From: Acidimicrobiales bacterium
Lineage (GTDB): Bacteria; Actinomycetota; Acidimicrobiia; Acidimicrobiales; AC-9
NCBI GenBank assembly: GCA_036491125.1
Contig: DASXCO010000195.1
Coordinates: forward strand, 1 to 32,966
Length of the DNA stretch: 32,966 bases
Reading direction: 5' to 3'
Every line of letters begins with the position of its first letter. Position 1 is the stretch's first letter. A program made the translations under genes and the position numbers. The notes below the pieces were generated by a model. The model was not told where the DNA came from. It saw only the letters and a program-made list of their open reading frames with translations, and made no database searches. Shown one piece after another: positions 16,219-25,525 of the stretch.

Positions 16219-16838
16219 TGCCGCTCGTCTCGCTGGTGCCGTTGGCGCACGTGCCGATCCTGGCCGTCACCGTCACCGACGCGACCGTGTTCGCGGTGTC
16301 GGCCGCGGTCATCGTGGCCGGGGCCGTCGGTGTCATCGCCGCCCGCAACCCGGTTCACTCCGCCCTGATGCTGGTCATGACCCTGTTCGGCATCGCCGTC
16401 CTGTTCGTGGAGCAGTCGGCCGACTTCCTCGCCGTCGTGCAGGTGATCGTGTACGCCGGCGCCATCGTGGTGCTCTTCCTCTTCGTGATCATGCTGCTCG
16501 GCGTGGACCGGCTGGAAGCGCTGCAGCGGGACCCGCTTCCGGCTCAGCGGCCGCTCGCCCTGATCATCGGGGCGGCGGGGTTGTCTCTGCTGCTCTTCCT
16601 GGCCGGGATCCACTGGGTGACGGGTGCCCACTCGCTGGCCGGTCCCTCCGCCGGACCAGGGTCCAACGTCGAGAAGCTGGCCCGGTCGCTCTTCACCACC
16701 TACCTGCTCCCCTTCGAGGTCACCTCTGTCCTGCTGGTGATCGCCGTGGTCGGCGCCGTGGTCCTCTCCCGCCGGCCCTCGAAGGAGGCCGAGCCGCCCG
16801 AGCCGCCCGAGGACAGGCGGGTGGGAGGAAGAAAATGA
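16218..16838 (+). CDS. nuoJ: NADH-quinone oxidoreductase subunit J
   Basis: The protein has 206 residues with five predicted transmembrane helices. The family core [20 protein letters not shown] and then [22 protein letters not shown] is clear, including the third helix ([19 protein letters not shown]) whose pi-bulge is linked to complex I activation. A hydrophilic Pro/Glu-rich tail ends the protein. The start overlaps the nuoI TAA by one base (TAATG). The 3' end overlaps nuoK by 4 nt (ATGA). Confidence 0.94.
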   Translation: MPLVSLVPLAHVPILAVTVTDATVFAVSAAVIVAGAVGVIAARNPVHSALMLVMTLFGIAVLFVEQSADFLAVVQVIVYAGAIVVLFLFVIMLLGVDRLEALQRDPLPAQRPLALIIGAAGLSLLLFLAGIHWVTGAHSLAGPSAGPGSNVEKLARSLFTTYLLPFEVTSVLLVIAVVGAVVLSRRPSKEAEPPEPPEDRRVGGRK

Positions 16839-17140
16839 GCCTTGGGGGTCCGTACTACCTGACGCTGGCGGCCGTGCTGTTCACCATCGGCGGCGTCGGG
16901 CTGCTCCTGCGCCGCAACGTGCTGGTCATGTTCATGTGCGTGGAGCTCATGCTCAACGCCGTCAACCTCAGCTTCGTCACGTTCTCCCGCATGCTCAACG
17001 ACATCGGCGGCCAGTCGCTTGTCTTCTTCGTGCTGGTGGTGGCGGCGGCGGAGGTGGTCGTGGGGCTGGGCATCATCGTCGCCATCTTCCGCCGCCGAAA
17101 GGGCGCCACGGCGGATGACCTCCACATCCTGAAGGGCTGA
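16835..17140 (+). CDS. nuoK: NADH-quinone oxidoreductase subunit K
   Basis: The protein has 101 residues, exactly the family size, with three transmembrane helices (MrpC-like). The two membrane glutamates of the proton path are present: E37 in [16 protein letters not shown] and E73 in [13 protein letters not shown]. The [11 protein letters not shown] tail is typical. The purine-rich GGGAGGAAGAAA just upstream is the SD within nuoJ, and the ATG overlaps the nuoJ stop. Confidence 0.96.
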   Translation: MSLGGPYYLTLAAVLFTIGGVGLLLRRNVLVMFMCVELMLNAVNLSFVTFSRMLNDIGGQSLVFFVLVVAAAEVVVGLGIIVAIFRRRKGATADDLHILKG

Positions 17141-17148
17141 CGCCGAGC

Positions 17149-19032
17149 GTGCTGCATTACTCCTACATCATTCCTCTGCTGCCCCTGTCCGGTGCGGTGA
17201 TCCTGGCCTTCTTCGGCCGGCGTATCGGCAACCCACTGGCCGGCTGGCTGGGGACGCTGCTGGTGACGGCCTCCTTCGTGGTGGCCGTCTTCGTCTTCGT
17301 CGACCTGCTCGACCGAGCCAGCGGCAACCGCGCTTTCGACCAGACGATCTTCACCTGGATCCCGGTGGGTGGCCTCCAGATCAAGGCGGCGCTGCTCGTC
17401 GACCCCTTGTCGATCACGATGGTGCTCTTCGTGACCGCGGTGAGCGCGCTGATCCACCTCTACTCGATCGGCTACATGCGCCGCGATCCCCAGTTCTCGA
17501 AGTTCTTCGTCTACCTCAACCTGTTCGTGTTCTCCATGCTCATCCTGGTCATGGCGGACAACTTCGTGCTCACCTTCCTTGGCTGGGAGGGGGTGGGGGC
17601 GTGCTCGTACTGGCTGGTGGCCTTCTGGTTCGACCGGGACGTCGCCGCCAGCGCGGGCAAGAAGGCCTTCATCGTCAACCGGATCGGCGACTTCGGCTTC
17701 CTCATCGCCATGTTCCTGATCTTCTCGACCGTGGGCACCCTCAGCTACAGCGGCGTGTTCGGGGCCGTGAACAGCATCGGCCCGACCACCGTCACCGCCA
17801 TCACCCTGCTGCTGTTCCTCGGGGCGGTGGGCAAGTCGGCCCAGATCCCGCTGTTCATCTGGCTTCCCGACGCCATGGAGGGCCCGACGCCCGTGTCGGC
17901 GCTCATCCACGCCGCCACCATGGTCACCGCCGGCGTGTACCTGATGGCCAGGGTCAGCCCCCTCCTCAGCCACACCTCGTCGTCGCTCAACGTCGTGGCG
18001 ATCGTCGGGCTCCTCACCGCCTTCGTGGCCGCCACCACGGCGTGCGCCCAGGGCGACATCAAACGGGCCCTCGCCTACTCCACCATCTCCCAGCTCGGCT
18101 ACATGTTCCTGGCCGTGGGGTCGGGCGCCTACGTGGCCGCCATCTTCCTGATGGTGACCCACGCGTTCTACAAGGCCCTCCTCTTCCTCGGAGCGGGCTC
18201 GGTCATCCACGGCAGGCACGACGAACAGGACATGGCCCGCTTCGGGGGCCTGCGAAAATGGATGCCGGTCACGGCCGGGACCTTCATCGTCGCCTGGTTG
18301 TCCATCGCGGGCGTACCGCCCTTCTCGGGCTTCTGGTCCAAGAGCGACGTCCTCACGAACGCCTTCGCCCGCAGTCCAGCGCTGTATGCCGGCGGCCTGC
18401 TCACCGCCCTGCTGACCGCCTACTACATGGGCCGGGTGGTGTTCCTCACCTTCTACGGCCCTGAGCGCTGGCGCACGTCGGGACCGGATGAGACCCTTCC
18501 GCACGAGTCACCGCCGGTGATGGTCCTGCCGCTGGTGGTGCTGGCCGTGCTGTCGTTCGCCGGCGGCATCATCAACCTGCCCATCGACAGCTACGACTTC
18601 CTCAGCCGGTGGCTCAGTCCCGTCTTCGGCCCTGCGCTGCGGGTGCTCACCTACAGCGGGTCGACCCAGCGCGCCTTCCTGACCGTCGACGCCGTGGTGG
18701 GCGTCGTTGGCGCCGTGCTCGCCGCCGGGATCTGGATACGAGCCTGGCAGCGGCCCCGACTCACACCGGTCTTCTTGCAGAGGGCGTGGTGGGTCGACTG
18801 GGCCTACGACACCTTCATCTCCCGCCCCTCGACGGCGTTGGCCACCTTCTCGGCCACTGTGCTCGACAACGAGGTGATTGACGGCGTCGTCAACGGCACG
18901 GCGACGCTCGTACGTGACAGCGGCGCCCGATTGCGTCGGCTGCAGACGGGCTACGTCCGCAACTACGCCCTCGCCATCGCCACGGGCGCCGCCCTGGTGC
19001 TCGCCTATTTGGCCAGCCGGGTGGGCTCGTGA
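17149..19032 (+). CDS. nuoL: NADH-quinone oxidoreductase subunit L
   Basis: The protein has 627 residues; the distal antiporter-like proton-pumping subunit with about 16 transmembrane helices and a C-terminal lateral helix. Hallmarks are DPLSITMVLFVTAVSALIHLYSIGYM (read as DPLSITMVLF and HLYSIGYM), FLGWEGVGACSYWLV with the key membrane glutamate, GKSAQIPLFIWLPDAMEGPTP and SALIHAATMVTAGVYL with the lysine and histidines of the channel, and GDIKRALAYSTISQLGYM. The start is GTG 17149, 8 nt after the nuoK stop. The last helix (NYALAIATGAALVLAYLAS) ends at the stop, which overlaps the nuoM GTG by 4 nt. Confidence 0.96.
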   Translation: MLHYSYIIPLLPLSGAVILAFFGRRIGNPLAGWLGTLLVTASFVVAVFVFVDLLDRASGNRAFDQTIFTWIPVGGLQIKAALLVDPLSITMVLFVTAVSALIHLYSIGYMRRDPQFSKFFVYLNLFVFSMLILVMADNFVLTFLGWEGVGACSYWLVAFWFDRDVAASAGKKAFIVNRIGDFGFLIAMFLIFSTVGTLSYSGVFGAVNSIGPTTVTAITLLLFLGAVGKSAQIPLFIWLPDAMEGPTPVSALIHAATMVTAGVYLMARVSPLLSHTSSSLNVVAIVGLLTAFVAATTACAQGDIKRALAYSTISQLGYMFLAVGSGAYVAAIFLMVTHAFYKALLFLGAGSVIHGRHDEQDMARFGGLRKWMPVTAGTFIVAWLSIAGVPPFSGFWSKSDVLTNAFARSPALYAGGLLTALLTAYYMGRVVFLTFYGPERWRTSGPDETLPHESPPVMVLPLVVLAVLSFAGGIINLPIDSYDFLSRWLSPVFGPALRVLTYSGSTQRAFLTVDAVVGVVGAVLAAGIWIRAWQRPRLTPVFLQRAWWVDWAYDTFISRPSTALATFSATVLDNEVIDGVVNGTATLVRDSGARLRRLQTGYVRNYALAIATGAALVLAYLASRVGS

Positions 19033-20660
19033 GCGGGGTCGCGGGCGCGGCGGCGCCGGTGCTCGCTGCCGCCCACCCCGGGCCTGGCTTCCCGCTGTTG
19101 ACCACGCTCGTGCTGATCCCGGCGGGAGGAGCGGTCGTCGTCGCCGCCCTGCCTCGGGCGCGCCAACGGCTCATCGAGGTCCTGGGCGTTGCCTTCTCGG
19201 TGGCCGTGTTGGGCTTCGCCGTGTTCATCGCCGTGCGCTTCCGGGTGGGCGACGGAGGCTTCCAGATGGTCTCCCAGCACAGCTGGATCACCCAGTTCGG
19301 GATCTCGTGGAAGCTCGGCATCGATGGGATATCGCTGTTCCTCGTGCTGATGTGCGGGGTGCTGTTCCCCGTCGCCCTGCTGGGTGGGCGGGTGCGGAGC
19401 AACCCCAAGGGCTTCGTGGCCTCGATGCTGCTGCTCGAGTGCGCGTGCCTCGGGAGCTTCCTTGCCCTGGACCTCTTCCTCTTCTTCCTCTTCTTCGAGC
19501 TCACGCTCGTGCCGATGTACTTCATCATCGGCGGCTGGGGTCACGAACGGCGGGGCAACGCGGCGTTGAAGTTCTTCCTCTACACCTTCCTCGGATCGGC
19601 GGTCATGCTCGTCGGCCTGCTGACCGTCGTGTACCTCCACCAGCGCAGCACGGGACACCTGACCTTCGATCTCGTGACCTTGTCGGCCACCCAGCCGTTC
19701 TCGTCCACCGTGGGCATCGTCCTGTTCCTGTCCTTCATGGCCGCCTTCGCCGTCAAGGCGCCGATCTTCCCTCTGCACACCTGGTCGCCTCCCGCGTACA
19801 CCGAGGCCCCGGCTGCGGGCTCGGTGATCCTCGCGGCTGTGATGGCCAAGATCGGCAGCTACGGCATCATCCGGTTCGACTTCGAGCTGTTCCCGAAGGC
19901 CGCGGCGCAGCTGGCCCCGACCCTCTTGACCCTCGCTGCCATCGGCATCCTCTACGGGGCGGTGGTGGCGGCCGCCCAGCGCGACCTCAAGCGGATGGTG
20001 GCGTACTCGTCGCTCACCAACCTGGGCTTCATCGTCCTCGGCACCTTCGCTATCACCACCCAGGGCGTCTCGGGCGGGGTGATCCAGATGCTCAACCACG
20101 GCCTGTTCACCGCCGCCCTGTTCCTGCTCATCGGGTTCATCTACGAGCGACGAAAAAGTTGGCAGACGACCGACCTGGGAGGTCTGCAGCGGGTCGCGCC
20201 CGTCATGGCCGGGGTGTTCACGGTGGCGATGATGGCCTCGATCGGGCTGCCCGGCCTGAACGGCTTCGTCGGTGAGTTCCTCATCCTCATCGGCACCTTC
20301 CTCAGCCACCGCTGGTGGGCCGTGGCCGCGACAATCGGTGTGATCTTCGCCGCCATCTACCTGCTGTGGGCGTTCCAGCGGGTGTTCCATGGCCGGACGA
20401 CGGGGCCCAACCTCCACATCCCCGATCTGTCCTGGCGAGAGCGCGCCGTCGTGGCCCCGCTGATCCTTGCCATCGTGTTCCTCGGCGTCTATCCGAGGCC
20501 GGTGCTGGATCGCATCACGCCTTCGGTCAATCGCCTCATCAGCCACGTGGAGCAAGGCAGCACCTACCGCCAGCCGGCCGTCGCCAACGGATCGTCCGGG
20601 ACATCGGCCTCCGCCTCGGTCTCGGGCTCGGGCTCGGGCTCGGGCTCGGGAGGACGGTGA
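19029..20660 (+). CDS. nuoM: NADH-quinone oxidoreductase subunit M
   Basis: The protein has 543 residues; an antiporter-like pump subunit with about 14 transmembrane helices. Family motifs are LGIDGISLFLVLM, FFLFFELTLVPMYFIIGGWG with the channel glutamate, AVKAPIFPLHTWSPPAYTEAP with the channel lysine, and RDLKRMVAYSSLTNLGFI. GTG 19029 overlaps the nuoL stop (GTGA). The last 35 residues after SHVEQGSTYRQP are a Ser/Gly/Ala tail; its end is encoded by five perfect copies of CTCGGG (20621-20650), giving alternating Ser-Gly. The stop overlaps the nuoN ATG by one base. Confidence 0.96.
   Translation: MSGVAGAAAPVLAAAHPGPGFPLLTTLVLIPAGGAVVVAALPRARQRLIEVLGVAFSVAVLGFAVFIAVRFRVGDGGFQMVSQHSWITQFGISWKLGIDGISLFLVLMCGVLFPVALLGGRVRSNPKGFVASMLLLECACLGSFLALDLFLFFLFFELTLVPMYFIIGGWGHERRGNAALKFFLYTFLGSAVMLVGLLTVVYLHQRSTGHLTFDLVTLSATQPFSSTVGIVLFLSFMAAFAVKAPIFPLHTWSPPAYTEAPAAGSVILAAVMAKIGSYGIIRFDFELFPKAAAQLAPTLLTLAAIGILYGAVVAAAQRDLKRMVAYSSLTNLGFIVLGTFAITTQGVSGGVIQMLNHGLFTAALFLLIGFIYERRKSWQTTDLGGLQRVAPVMAGVFTVAMMASIGLPGLNGFVGEFLILIGTFLSHRWWAVAATIGVIFAAIYLLWAFQRVFHGRTTGPNLHIPDLSWRERAVVAPLILAIVFLGVYPRPVLDRITPSVNRLISHVEQGSTYRQPAVANGSSGTSASASVSGSGSGSGSGGR
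20621..20650 (+). repeat. Hexanucleotide tandem repeat (CTCGGG)x5 in the nuoM 3' end
   Basis: Five exact tandem copies occupy 30 nt and code for the Ser-Gly tail of NuoM. Because the unit is six bases, copy-number changes would keep the frame. It ends 9 nt before the nuoN start codon. Confidence 0.9.
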
Positions 20661-22342
20661 TGGGAGCCAGCCCGTTCCTCGCCCAGCTCCACCAGGACCT
20701 GCCGCCGCTCCAGCTTCCCCGCATCGACTACTCGGCCATCATGCCCGAGCTGCTCCTGATCGGTCTGGCTCTCGTGCTCATGACCGGGGCGGCGCTGACG
20801 CGCCGCCGGCTGCCCCGAGGGACGTACGCCATCTTCACAGTTGCCGCCGGCGGCGCGTCCATGGCCTACGCCTACCTGTTGTGGAACCACGTCGCCCGGG
20901 GTGGCTACACGGCCATCGCCGGGTCCGTCGCCGTGGACGGGTTCAGCGTCTTCTTCATCATGCTGATCGGCGCCGCGCTCATCGTGTCCGCCCTGTCGGC
21001 CGACTCGTACCTGCGTCGGGAGCGGCTCGACGGGCCCGAGTTCTACGTGCTCGCCATGCTGTCGGCGTCGGGGGCCATGTTCATGGCCGCCGCCAACGAC
21101 CTGATCGTGCTGTTCCTCGGGCTGGAGATCATGTCCATCGCTCTGTACGTGCTGGCCGGCTACCACGCCCGGCGCCGGGAGTCGGGGGAGGCGGCGATCA
21201 AGTACTTCGTGCTCGGGGCGTTCTCCTCGGCCATCTTCCTCTACGGCGTCGCCCTCACCTACGGCGCCACCGGATCGACCAACCTGGGCCAGGTCGGGAA
21301 GTTCCTGGCCCAGAACGTCACCGTGTCCAACGGCCTGCTGCTGGCCGGGATGGCCCTGCTGCTCGTGGGGCTGGGGTTCAAGGTGGCGGCCGTCCCCTTC
21401 CACTTCTGGACTCCCGACGTCTACCAGGGTTCGCCGACCCCGGTGACCGGGTTCATGGCCGCGGTGGCCAAAGCGGCCGGGTTCGCCGGGCTTCTGCGCC
21501 TCTTCTTCTCGACCTTCTCGGTCCTGCGGCTGGACTGGAAGCCCCTGATCTGGGCCCTCGCCCTACTCACCCTCCTCCTCGGGGCGGTGGTCGCCATCGT
21601 CCAGCGAGACGTCAAGCGGATGCTGGCCTACTCGTCCATCAGCCACGCCGGGTTCGTCCTCGTCGGGCTGGAGGTCGCGACCAGGAACGGGATCGCCGGT
21701 GCGCTGTACTACCTCTTCGCCTACGTGTTCATGGTCGTCGGCAGCTTCACCATCGTGGCCCTGGTCGGCGGGCGAGGAGACGGTCGCCACGACCTCGACA
21801 CGTACCGCGGCCTATCGAGGCGCAACCCGGGCCTCGCCCTCCTGTTGGCGCTGTTCCTGATGGCCCAGGCCGGCATCCCCTTCACCACCGGCTTCCTCGC
21901 CAAGTTCTACGTGATCTCCGCCGCGGTCAGCAGCGGCGCCTATCCGCTGGCGCTCATCGCCATGATCGCCGCCGTGATCGCCGCCTTCTTCTACCTGCGG
22001 GTCATCGTGCTCATGTACAGCCCGACCGGAGCGGGGGTCGCACCGGCGCCGGCTGGCGCCAGTGCCGGTGGGTACGACACCGGACCCGAGCCCGGTGCCG
22101 AGGAGCCGGTGGGCGAGGCCGGCGTGGCCCCCCTTGCGACGGCGCCGGGCGGCGTCGCCGTCGTCGAGCGGACGGCGGAGGCGACGTCGGTGCTCGAGGG
22201 CGAGGCCGATGAGGACAGTCCCGTCCACGTGCCCTTGTTGGCCGGCGTGGCGCTGCTCCTGACGGCCGCCTTCACGGTGTTCTTCGGCCTCTACCCGGCC
22301 CCGATCATTGACTTCGCCCACCGGGCGACCCTGCTGTTCTAG
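20660..22342 (+). CDS. nuoN: NADH-quinone oxidoreductase subunit N
   Basis: The protein has 560 residues; antiporter-like subunit next to NuoK/NuoA with about 14 transmembrane helices. Motifs are DGFSVFFIMLIGAAL, FLGLEIMSIALYVLAGY with the channel glutamate, GLGFKVAAVPFHFWTPDVYQG with the channel lysine, and RDVKRMLAYSSISHAGF. Between about residues 456 and 519 there is a roughly 63-residue Gly/Ala/Pro/Glu-rich hydrophilic loop before the last helix, absent from E. coli NuoN. The final helix (HVPLLAGVALLLTAAFTVFF) and FGLYPAPIIDFAH follow. ATG 20660 overlaps the nuoM stop. This is the last gene of the operon. Confidence 0.96.
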   Translation: MGASPFLAQLHQDLPPLQLPRIDYSAIMPELLLIGLALVLMTGAALTRRRLPRGTYAIFTVAAGGASMAYAYLLWNHVARGGYTAIAGSVAVDGFSVFFIMLIGAALIVSALSADSYLRRERLDGPEFYVLAMLSASGAMFMAAANDLIVLFLGLEIMSIALYVLAGYHARRRESGEAAIKYFVLGAFSSAIFLYGVALTYGATGSTNLGQVGKFLAQNVTVSNGLLLAGMALLLVGLGFKVAAVPFHFWTPDVYQGSPTPVTGFMAAVAKAAGFAGLLRLFFSTFSVLRLDWKPLIWALALLTLLLGAVVAIVQRDVKRMLAYSSISHAGFVLVGLEVATRNGIAGALYYLFAYVFMVVGSFTIVALVGGRGDGRHDLDTYRGLSRRNPGLALLLALFLMAQAGIPFTTGFLAKFYVISAAVSSGAYPLALIAMIAAVIAAFFYLRVIVLMYSPTGAGVAPAPAGASAGGYDTGPEPGAEEPVGEAGVAPLATAPGGVAVVERTAEATSVLEGEADEDSPVHVPLLAGVALLLTAAFTVFFGLYPAPIIDFAHRATLLF

Positions 22343-22371
22343 TGCGACCATCCCGCTCGTTCGATCGCACT
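22341..22371. terminator. Possible shared hairpin between convergent nuoN and the DUF2156 gene
   Basis: AGTGCGA (22341-22347) and TCGCACT (22365-22371) form a perfect 7-bp stem with a 17-nt loop just after the nuoN stop. No T-tract follows on either strand, so an intrinsic terminator is not certain. It lies in the 70-nt gap between convergent genes, where a bidirectional terminator is expected. Confidence 0.35.
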
Positions 22372-22412
22372 GAAACCCGACAGGAACGGCTGGCTCGGCA
22401 GGTGCCACTCAC

Positions 22413-25400
22413 TCACCGCCCTTGGCTCGCGAGCTCCTCTGCAGGCTCGCCCGCGTCACCGTTCGGCGAGCTGCCGCGCGCTCCGTCGGGCACCAGGAAC
22501 CGGCCGATGAGCGGGAGCTCCCAGAAGGACTCGGCCCGGGCGATGGCCACAGCCACTGCAGGCGCCTGCTCGGGCGACTGGTACACCGCGTAGCGCGGCT
22601 GCCAGTCCGGGTCGTATTTGGCGTTGAAGCGCCACAGCGACTCGATCTGCATCGAGGAGGACATTCGCCGCAGCATCCAACGCTCGACCCGGCGATGCAG
22701 GCCGTCGCCGCTCTCGCCGGCCAGCACCGAGCGCATGGTGGCGAAGTTGAGCCCCAACCCCTGCATGCCCATCTGGCGAAGATGCTCGATCGTCTCCACG
22801 ATCACGAAGTCCAGCAGGCCGTTCGGATGGTCACCGTCGTCGCGCCGCATGAGGTCGAGCGAGTAGCCGTTGATCCCCGTCGCGGGGACGTACTGACAGA
22901 AGGCGACGGGGGTGCCGTCGGCGGCGGTGGCCACGGCCAGCAGCAGACCCACGTCGCGGGGATCGAACAGACGCCCCAGCGTCATGGAGAAACCACGCTC
23001 GACGTCGCCTCGACGGCTGCGGGTCATGACGTCGCGCAGCGCATCAGCGAGAGCCGGCTCGAGGCGGGCCGGATCGTGGAAGGAGATGGTGTAGTCGTAG
23101 CGCGCTATGCGCTTGACGGCCTGGCGGAGTCCCTTGTTGCGGCCGCCCTGCAACGAGAATCGGGTGATGTCCACGACGCCTTCGTCACCCAGGTAGAGGT
23201 CGTGCATGCCCGAAGACCGGTAGGTCGGCAGCCAGTCCTCCCCCGCACCGAGAACGGCCAGGGTCCAACCATGGCTGTCGACGAAGGTGCGGAACGACGA
23301 CCAGAGTCGGTCGCGCTCGGCTTCGGGGCCGATGGGGTCGGGCGAGACGAGGCAGACGCCGCCGTACACGGCGTAGGCCACGACGCTGTCGCCGTCGATG
23401 AAGTGCATCTTGTCGTCACGCAGAGCGAAGTAGTCGAGCGTCCCCTGCCCGTGGCGACGGACGATATCCCTGGTCCGGTGCTGGGTGCCGGCGGCGACGA
23501 GACGCCGGTCGACCACCGGCCGGAACAGCAGCACCAAGGCGACGAGGGCCAGGCCCAGGCCGACGGCGAACAGCGTGGGAGCGAGGAACTCGTCCACCCG
23601 GTGGGGCAGGCTCACGGTCCGCAGCCCGACCATCCGCCCGGCGACCGCCTCCAAGGCCCTCAGGGGAGCCAGGGGTCGGTCGTCGCGATCGAGGGCCAGG
23701 GCGATCTCTACCGACGCCGCCGTCACCACCGTCACGGTCACGGCCCCGACCAGGAGGGCGAGGGCACCCCTTCTCCGGGACGGCCGGTCGACCGCTCCGG
23801 GGAAACTGGAGCGGTTGACCACCAGGAACCAGGCCACGCCGAAGGCGATGACCACCTCCTCCAGGCCGCCTCCCTGGACCAGGTGCAGCACCCCGGTGCC
23901 CACCAGCAGGCCCATGGCCACGGTCCAGGCCTGGCGCTGGCCCCTCCGGACCCCGCGGGCCAGGCCCAGGAGGGCCAGCCCGGCCAGGGCGACGAGGGCC
24001 GAGGCGGCCTGGGAGACCGACAGCGGGACCGCGTCGCGGACGAAGTCGAAGTGATGCCGGAACGGCGCCGTCACGGCCGAGGCCAGGTTGATCACGCCGG
24101 CGAGGGCGATGGCCACGGCCGCCAGGCGACGTACCCGGCGCTGGCGTGAGGCGGGGTCGGCGAGCTGCGGATAGGGGGGACCGTGGGGAAAGGTGGCCAC
24201 GACGGCCGGATGCGGATCGCCGAGGTGGCGACGGCGGGCGGCCATGCGCTCGATAGCGGTGGCGCCGGGCAGGTCGAGGCGGGCCTGTAGCAGCCGGGCA
24301 TGGAGCTCCGCTCCCGCCTCGAGCTCGACCCACGACAGCTGCCGGCGGTGCAGGAAGACCGGCGGCAGTCCGAGCCGGGCGGGGCACTCGTCGACCACCT
24401 CGGCCACCGCTCCCGGGTTGGCGTAAAAGCCCGTCCCGAGGATGCTCAGCTCGGGCCGCCGGGTGTGGCCCGTCACCAGCCCGGCGAGACCCGCGCCCAC
24501 CAGCGCCGTGGCCTCGGCGCGCGCCCTGTCATTGGGGTCGTCACCAGGGCTGCCCAGGGCGACCCCTCCCATGGCCGCCCAGGTGCGCCGGCTCACCCAG
24601 GCCACCCCCAGCACCACCAGCACCAGGTCGAGGACCGTGGTGAGGCCGACCAGGCCCAGTCGGCGGGGCCAGGCGCCCAGATGGGAGAGGTGCTGGGCCG
24701 GCGCCGCCCAGAGGTAGGAGAGCGGGACCTTCAGCAGGATGGCCACGGCGAAGGGCACCAGGAGCCACCAGGCGTGTCGAGCGAGCCGCCGGTATGCCAG
24801 CCGCGAGGCCAGGAAGCGGGGGAAGCGTGACGGCTCGGGGAGCCGGTCCACGCCCTGGAGCCAGGAGGACCGGGCCCCGCCCAGGGCAGGAAGCATGTCG
24901 GCGAGCAGGTGGTGGCCGACGGGGGTGCAGGCCGGGTTGCGCGGATCGGCCAACGCGTGACGGGGATCGAGGCGATGGCCGGGCTCGACCCGGACACGGC
25001 GCCGACCAGCTCCGGTCTCGAGGGACACCTCGACGGCCAGAGCCAGCTCGGCCCCGAGCTCGCCGGAGACGGCGCCGGCCGCGGCATGGTCCCAGGCCAG
25101 ACGGGCATCCCGGCTACCCGGGAGGCAGATCAGGCGGCGACCCTCCCCGGCACTGAAGCCTCGAAGCGCCGTCCTGAGCCTGGGGTGGGCGCCCAATGCC
25201 GCCCTGGGATCCGGCGCCGCGTCGGAGGGCTCGGCCACCAACAGCTCGAAGAGGTTGCCGGCCACGATCAGGGCTCCCGGACCGCTCCAGGCCTCGACGG
25301 CGCGGGCCAGGTCAGTGGTGGCCGAGGCCGAGGCAGGCGTCGCCGAGGATCCCAGCAGCAGATCGCTCGCGACGAGCACCCGGCCGCCGAGCCCCACCTC

Positions 25401-25469
25401 GACCTTGAGCTCGTCGACGATCTCCCGGGGCCGGCCTCCCGGGCGGGCGGTGGTGCCGTCGAATGACAT
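22413..25469 (-). CDS. Metallophosphoesterase-like / membrane / DUF2156 (MprF-type) fusion protein
   Basis: The protein has 1018 residues. Residues 30-190 and 330-395 resemble a calcineurin-like phosphoesterase, but the metal motifs are degraded: ASDLLLG (D36, no His), GN at 71-72 instead of GD, GSRD at 118-121 instead of GNHD, EPGHRLDP at 162-169, and GHTRRP at 334-339 instead of GHTH. A pair of transmembrane helices (about 231-255 and 271-293) lies within this module. Further helices occur at about 448-470, 485-505, 514-530, 536-552, 569-592 and 628-651. Residues about 665-980 are a DUF2156 / phosphatidylglycerol lysyltransferase C-terminal domain (two GNAT-like folds), with DYFALRDDKMHFIDGD, DITRFSLQGGRNKGLRQAV and GLGLNFATMRSVLAGE. 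Related enzymes transfer amino acids to phosphatidylglycerol. Substrate unknown. It may begin at ATG 25469, 56 nt from the divergent HAD gene start. Confidence 0.8.
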   Translation of the reverse strand: MSFDGTTARPGGRPREIVDELKVEVGLGGRVLVASDLLLGSSATPASASATTDLARAVEAWSGPGALIVAGNLFELLVAEPSDAAPDPRAALGAHPRLRTALRGFSAGEGRRLICLPGSRDARLAWDHAAAGAVSGELGAELALAVEVSLETGAGRRRVRVEPGHRLDPRHALADPRNPACTPVGHHLLADMLPALGGARSSWLQGVDRLPEPSRFPRFLASRLAYRRLARHAWWLLVPFAVAILLKVPLSYLWAAPAQHLSHLGAWPRRLGLVGLTTVLDLVLVVLGVAWVSRRTWAAMGGVALGSPGDDPNDRARAEATALVGAGLAGLVTGHTRRPELSILGTGFYANPGAVAEVVDECPARLGLPPVFLHRRQLSWVELEAGAELHARLLQARLDLPGATAIERMAARRRHLGDPHPAVVATFPHGPPYPQLADPASRQRRVRRLAAVAIALAGVINLASAVTAPFRHHFDFVRDAVPLSVSQAASALVALAGLALLGLARGVRRGQRQAWTVAMGLLVGTGVLHLVQGGGLEEVVIAFGVAWFLVVNRSSFPGAVDRPSRRRGALALLVGAVTVTVVTAASVEIALALDRDDRPLAPLRALEAVAGRMVGLRTVSLPHRVDEFLAPTLFAVGLGLALVALVLLFRPVVDRRLVAAGTQHRTRDIVRRHGQGTLDYFALRDDKMHFIDGDSVVAYAVYGGVCLVSPDPIGPEAERDRLWSSFRTFVDSHGWTLAVLGAGEDWLPTYRSSGMHDLYLGDEGVVDITRFSLQGGRNKGLRQAVKRIARYDYTISFHDPARLEPALADALRDVMTRSRRGDVERGFSMTLGRLFDPRDVGLLLAVATAADGTPVAFCQYVPATGINGYSLDLMRRDDGDHPNGLLDFVIVETIEHLRQMGMQGLGLNFATMRSVLAGESGDGLHRRVERWMLRRMSSSMQIESLWRFNAKYDPDWQPRYAVYQSPEQAPAVAVAIARAESFWELPLIGRFLVPDGARGSSPNGDAGEPAEELASQGR

Positions 25470-25509
25470 CTCCAGCCATCTTGGCAGCGGTTCGCACAGC
25501 GCCCGGCAA

Positions 25510-25515
25510 TAGGCT
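25510..25515 (+). promoter_or_regulatory. Candidate -10 box (TAGGCT) for the HAD phosphatase gene
   Basis: TAGGCT lies 10 nt before the ATG at 25526 and no SD is seen. The same hexamer precedes hemB. No recognisable -35 at the right distance. Confidence 0.3.
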
Positions 25516-25525
25516 GCACATCGAG

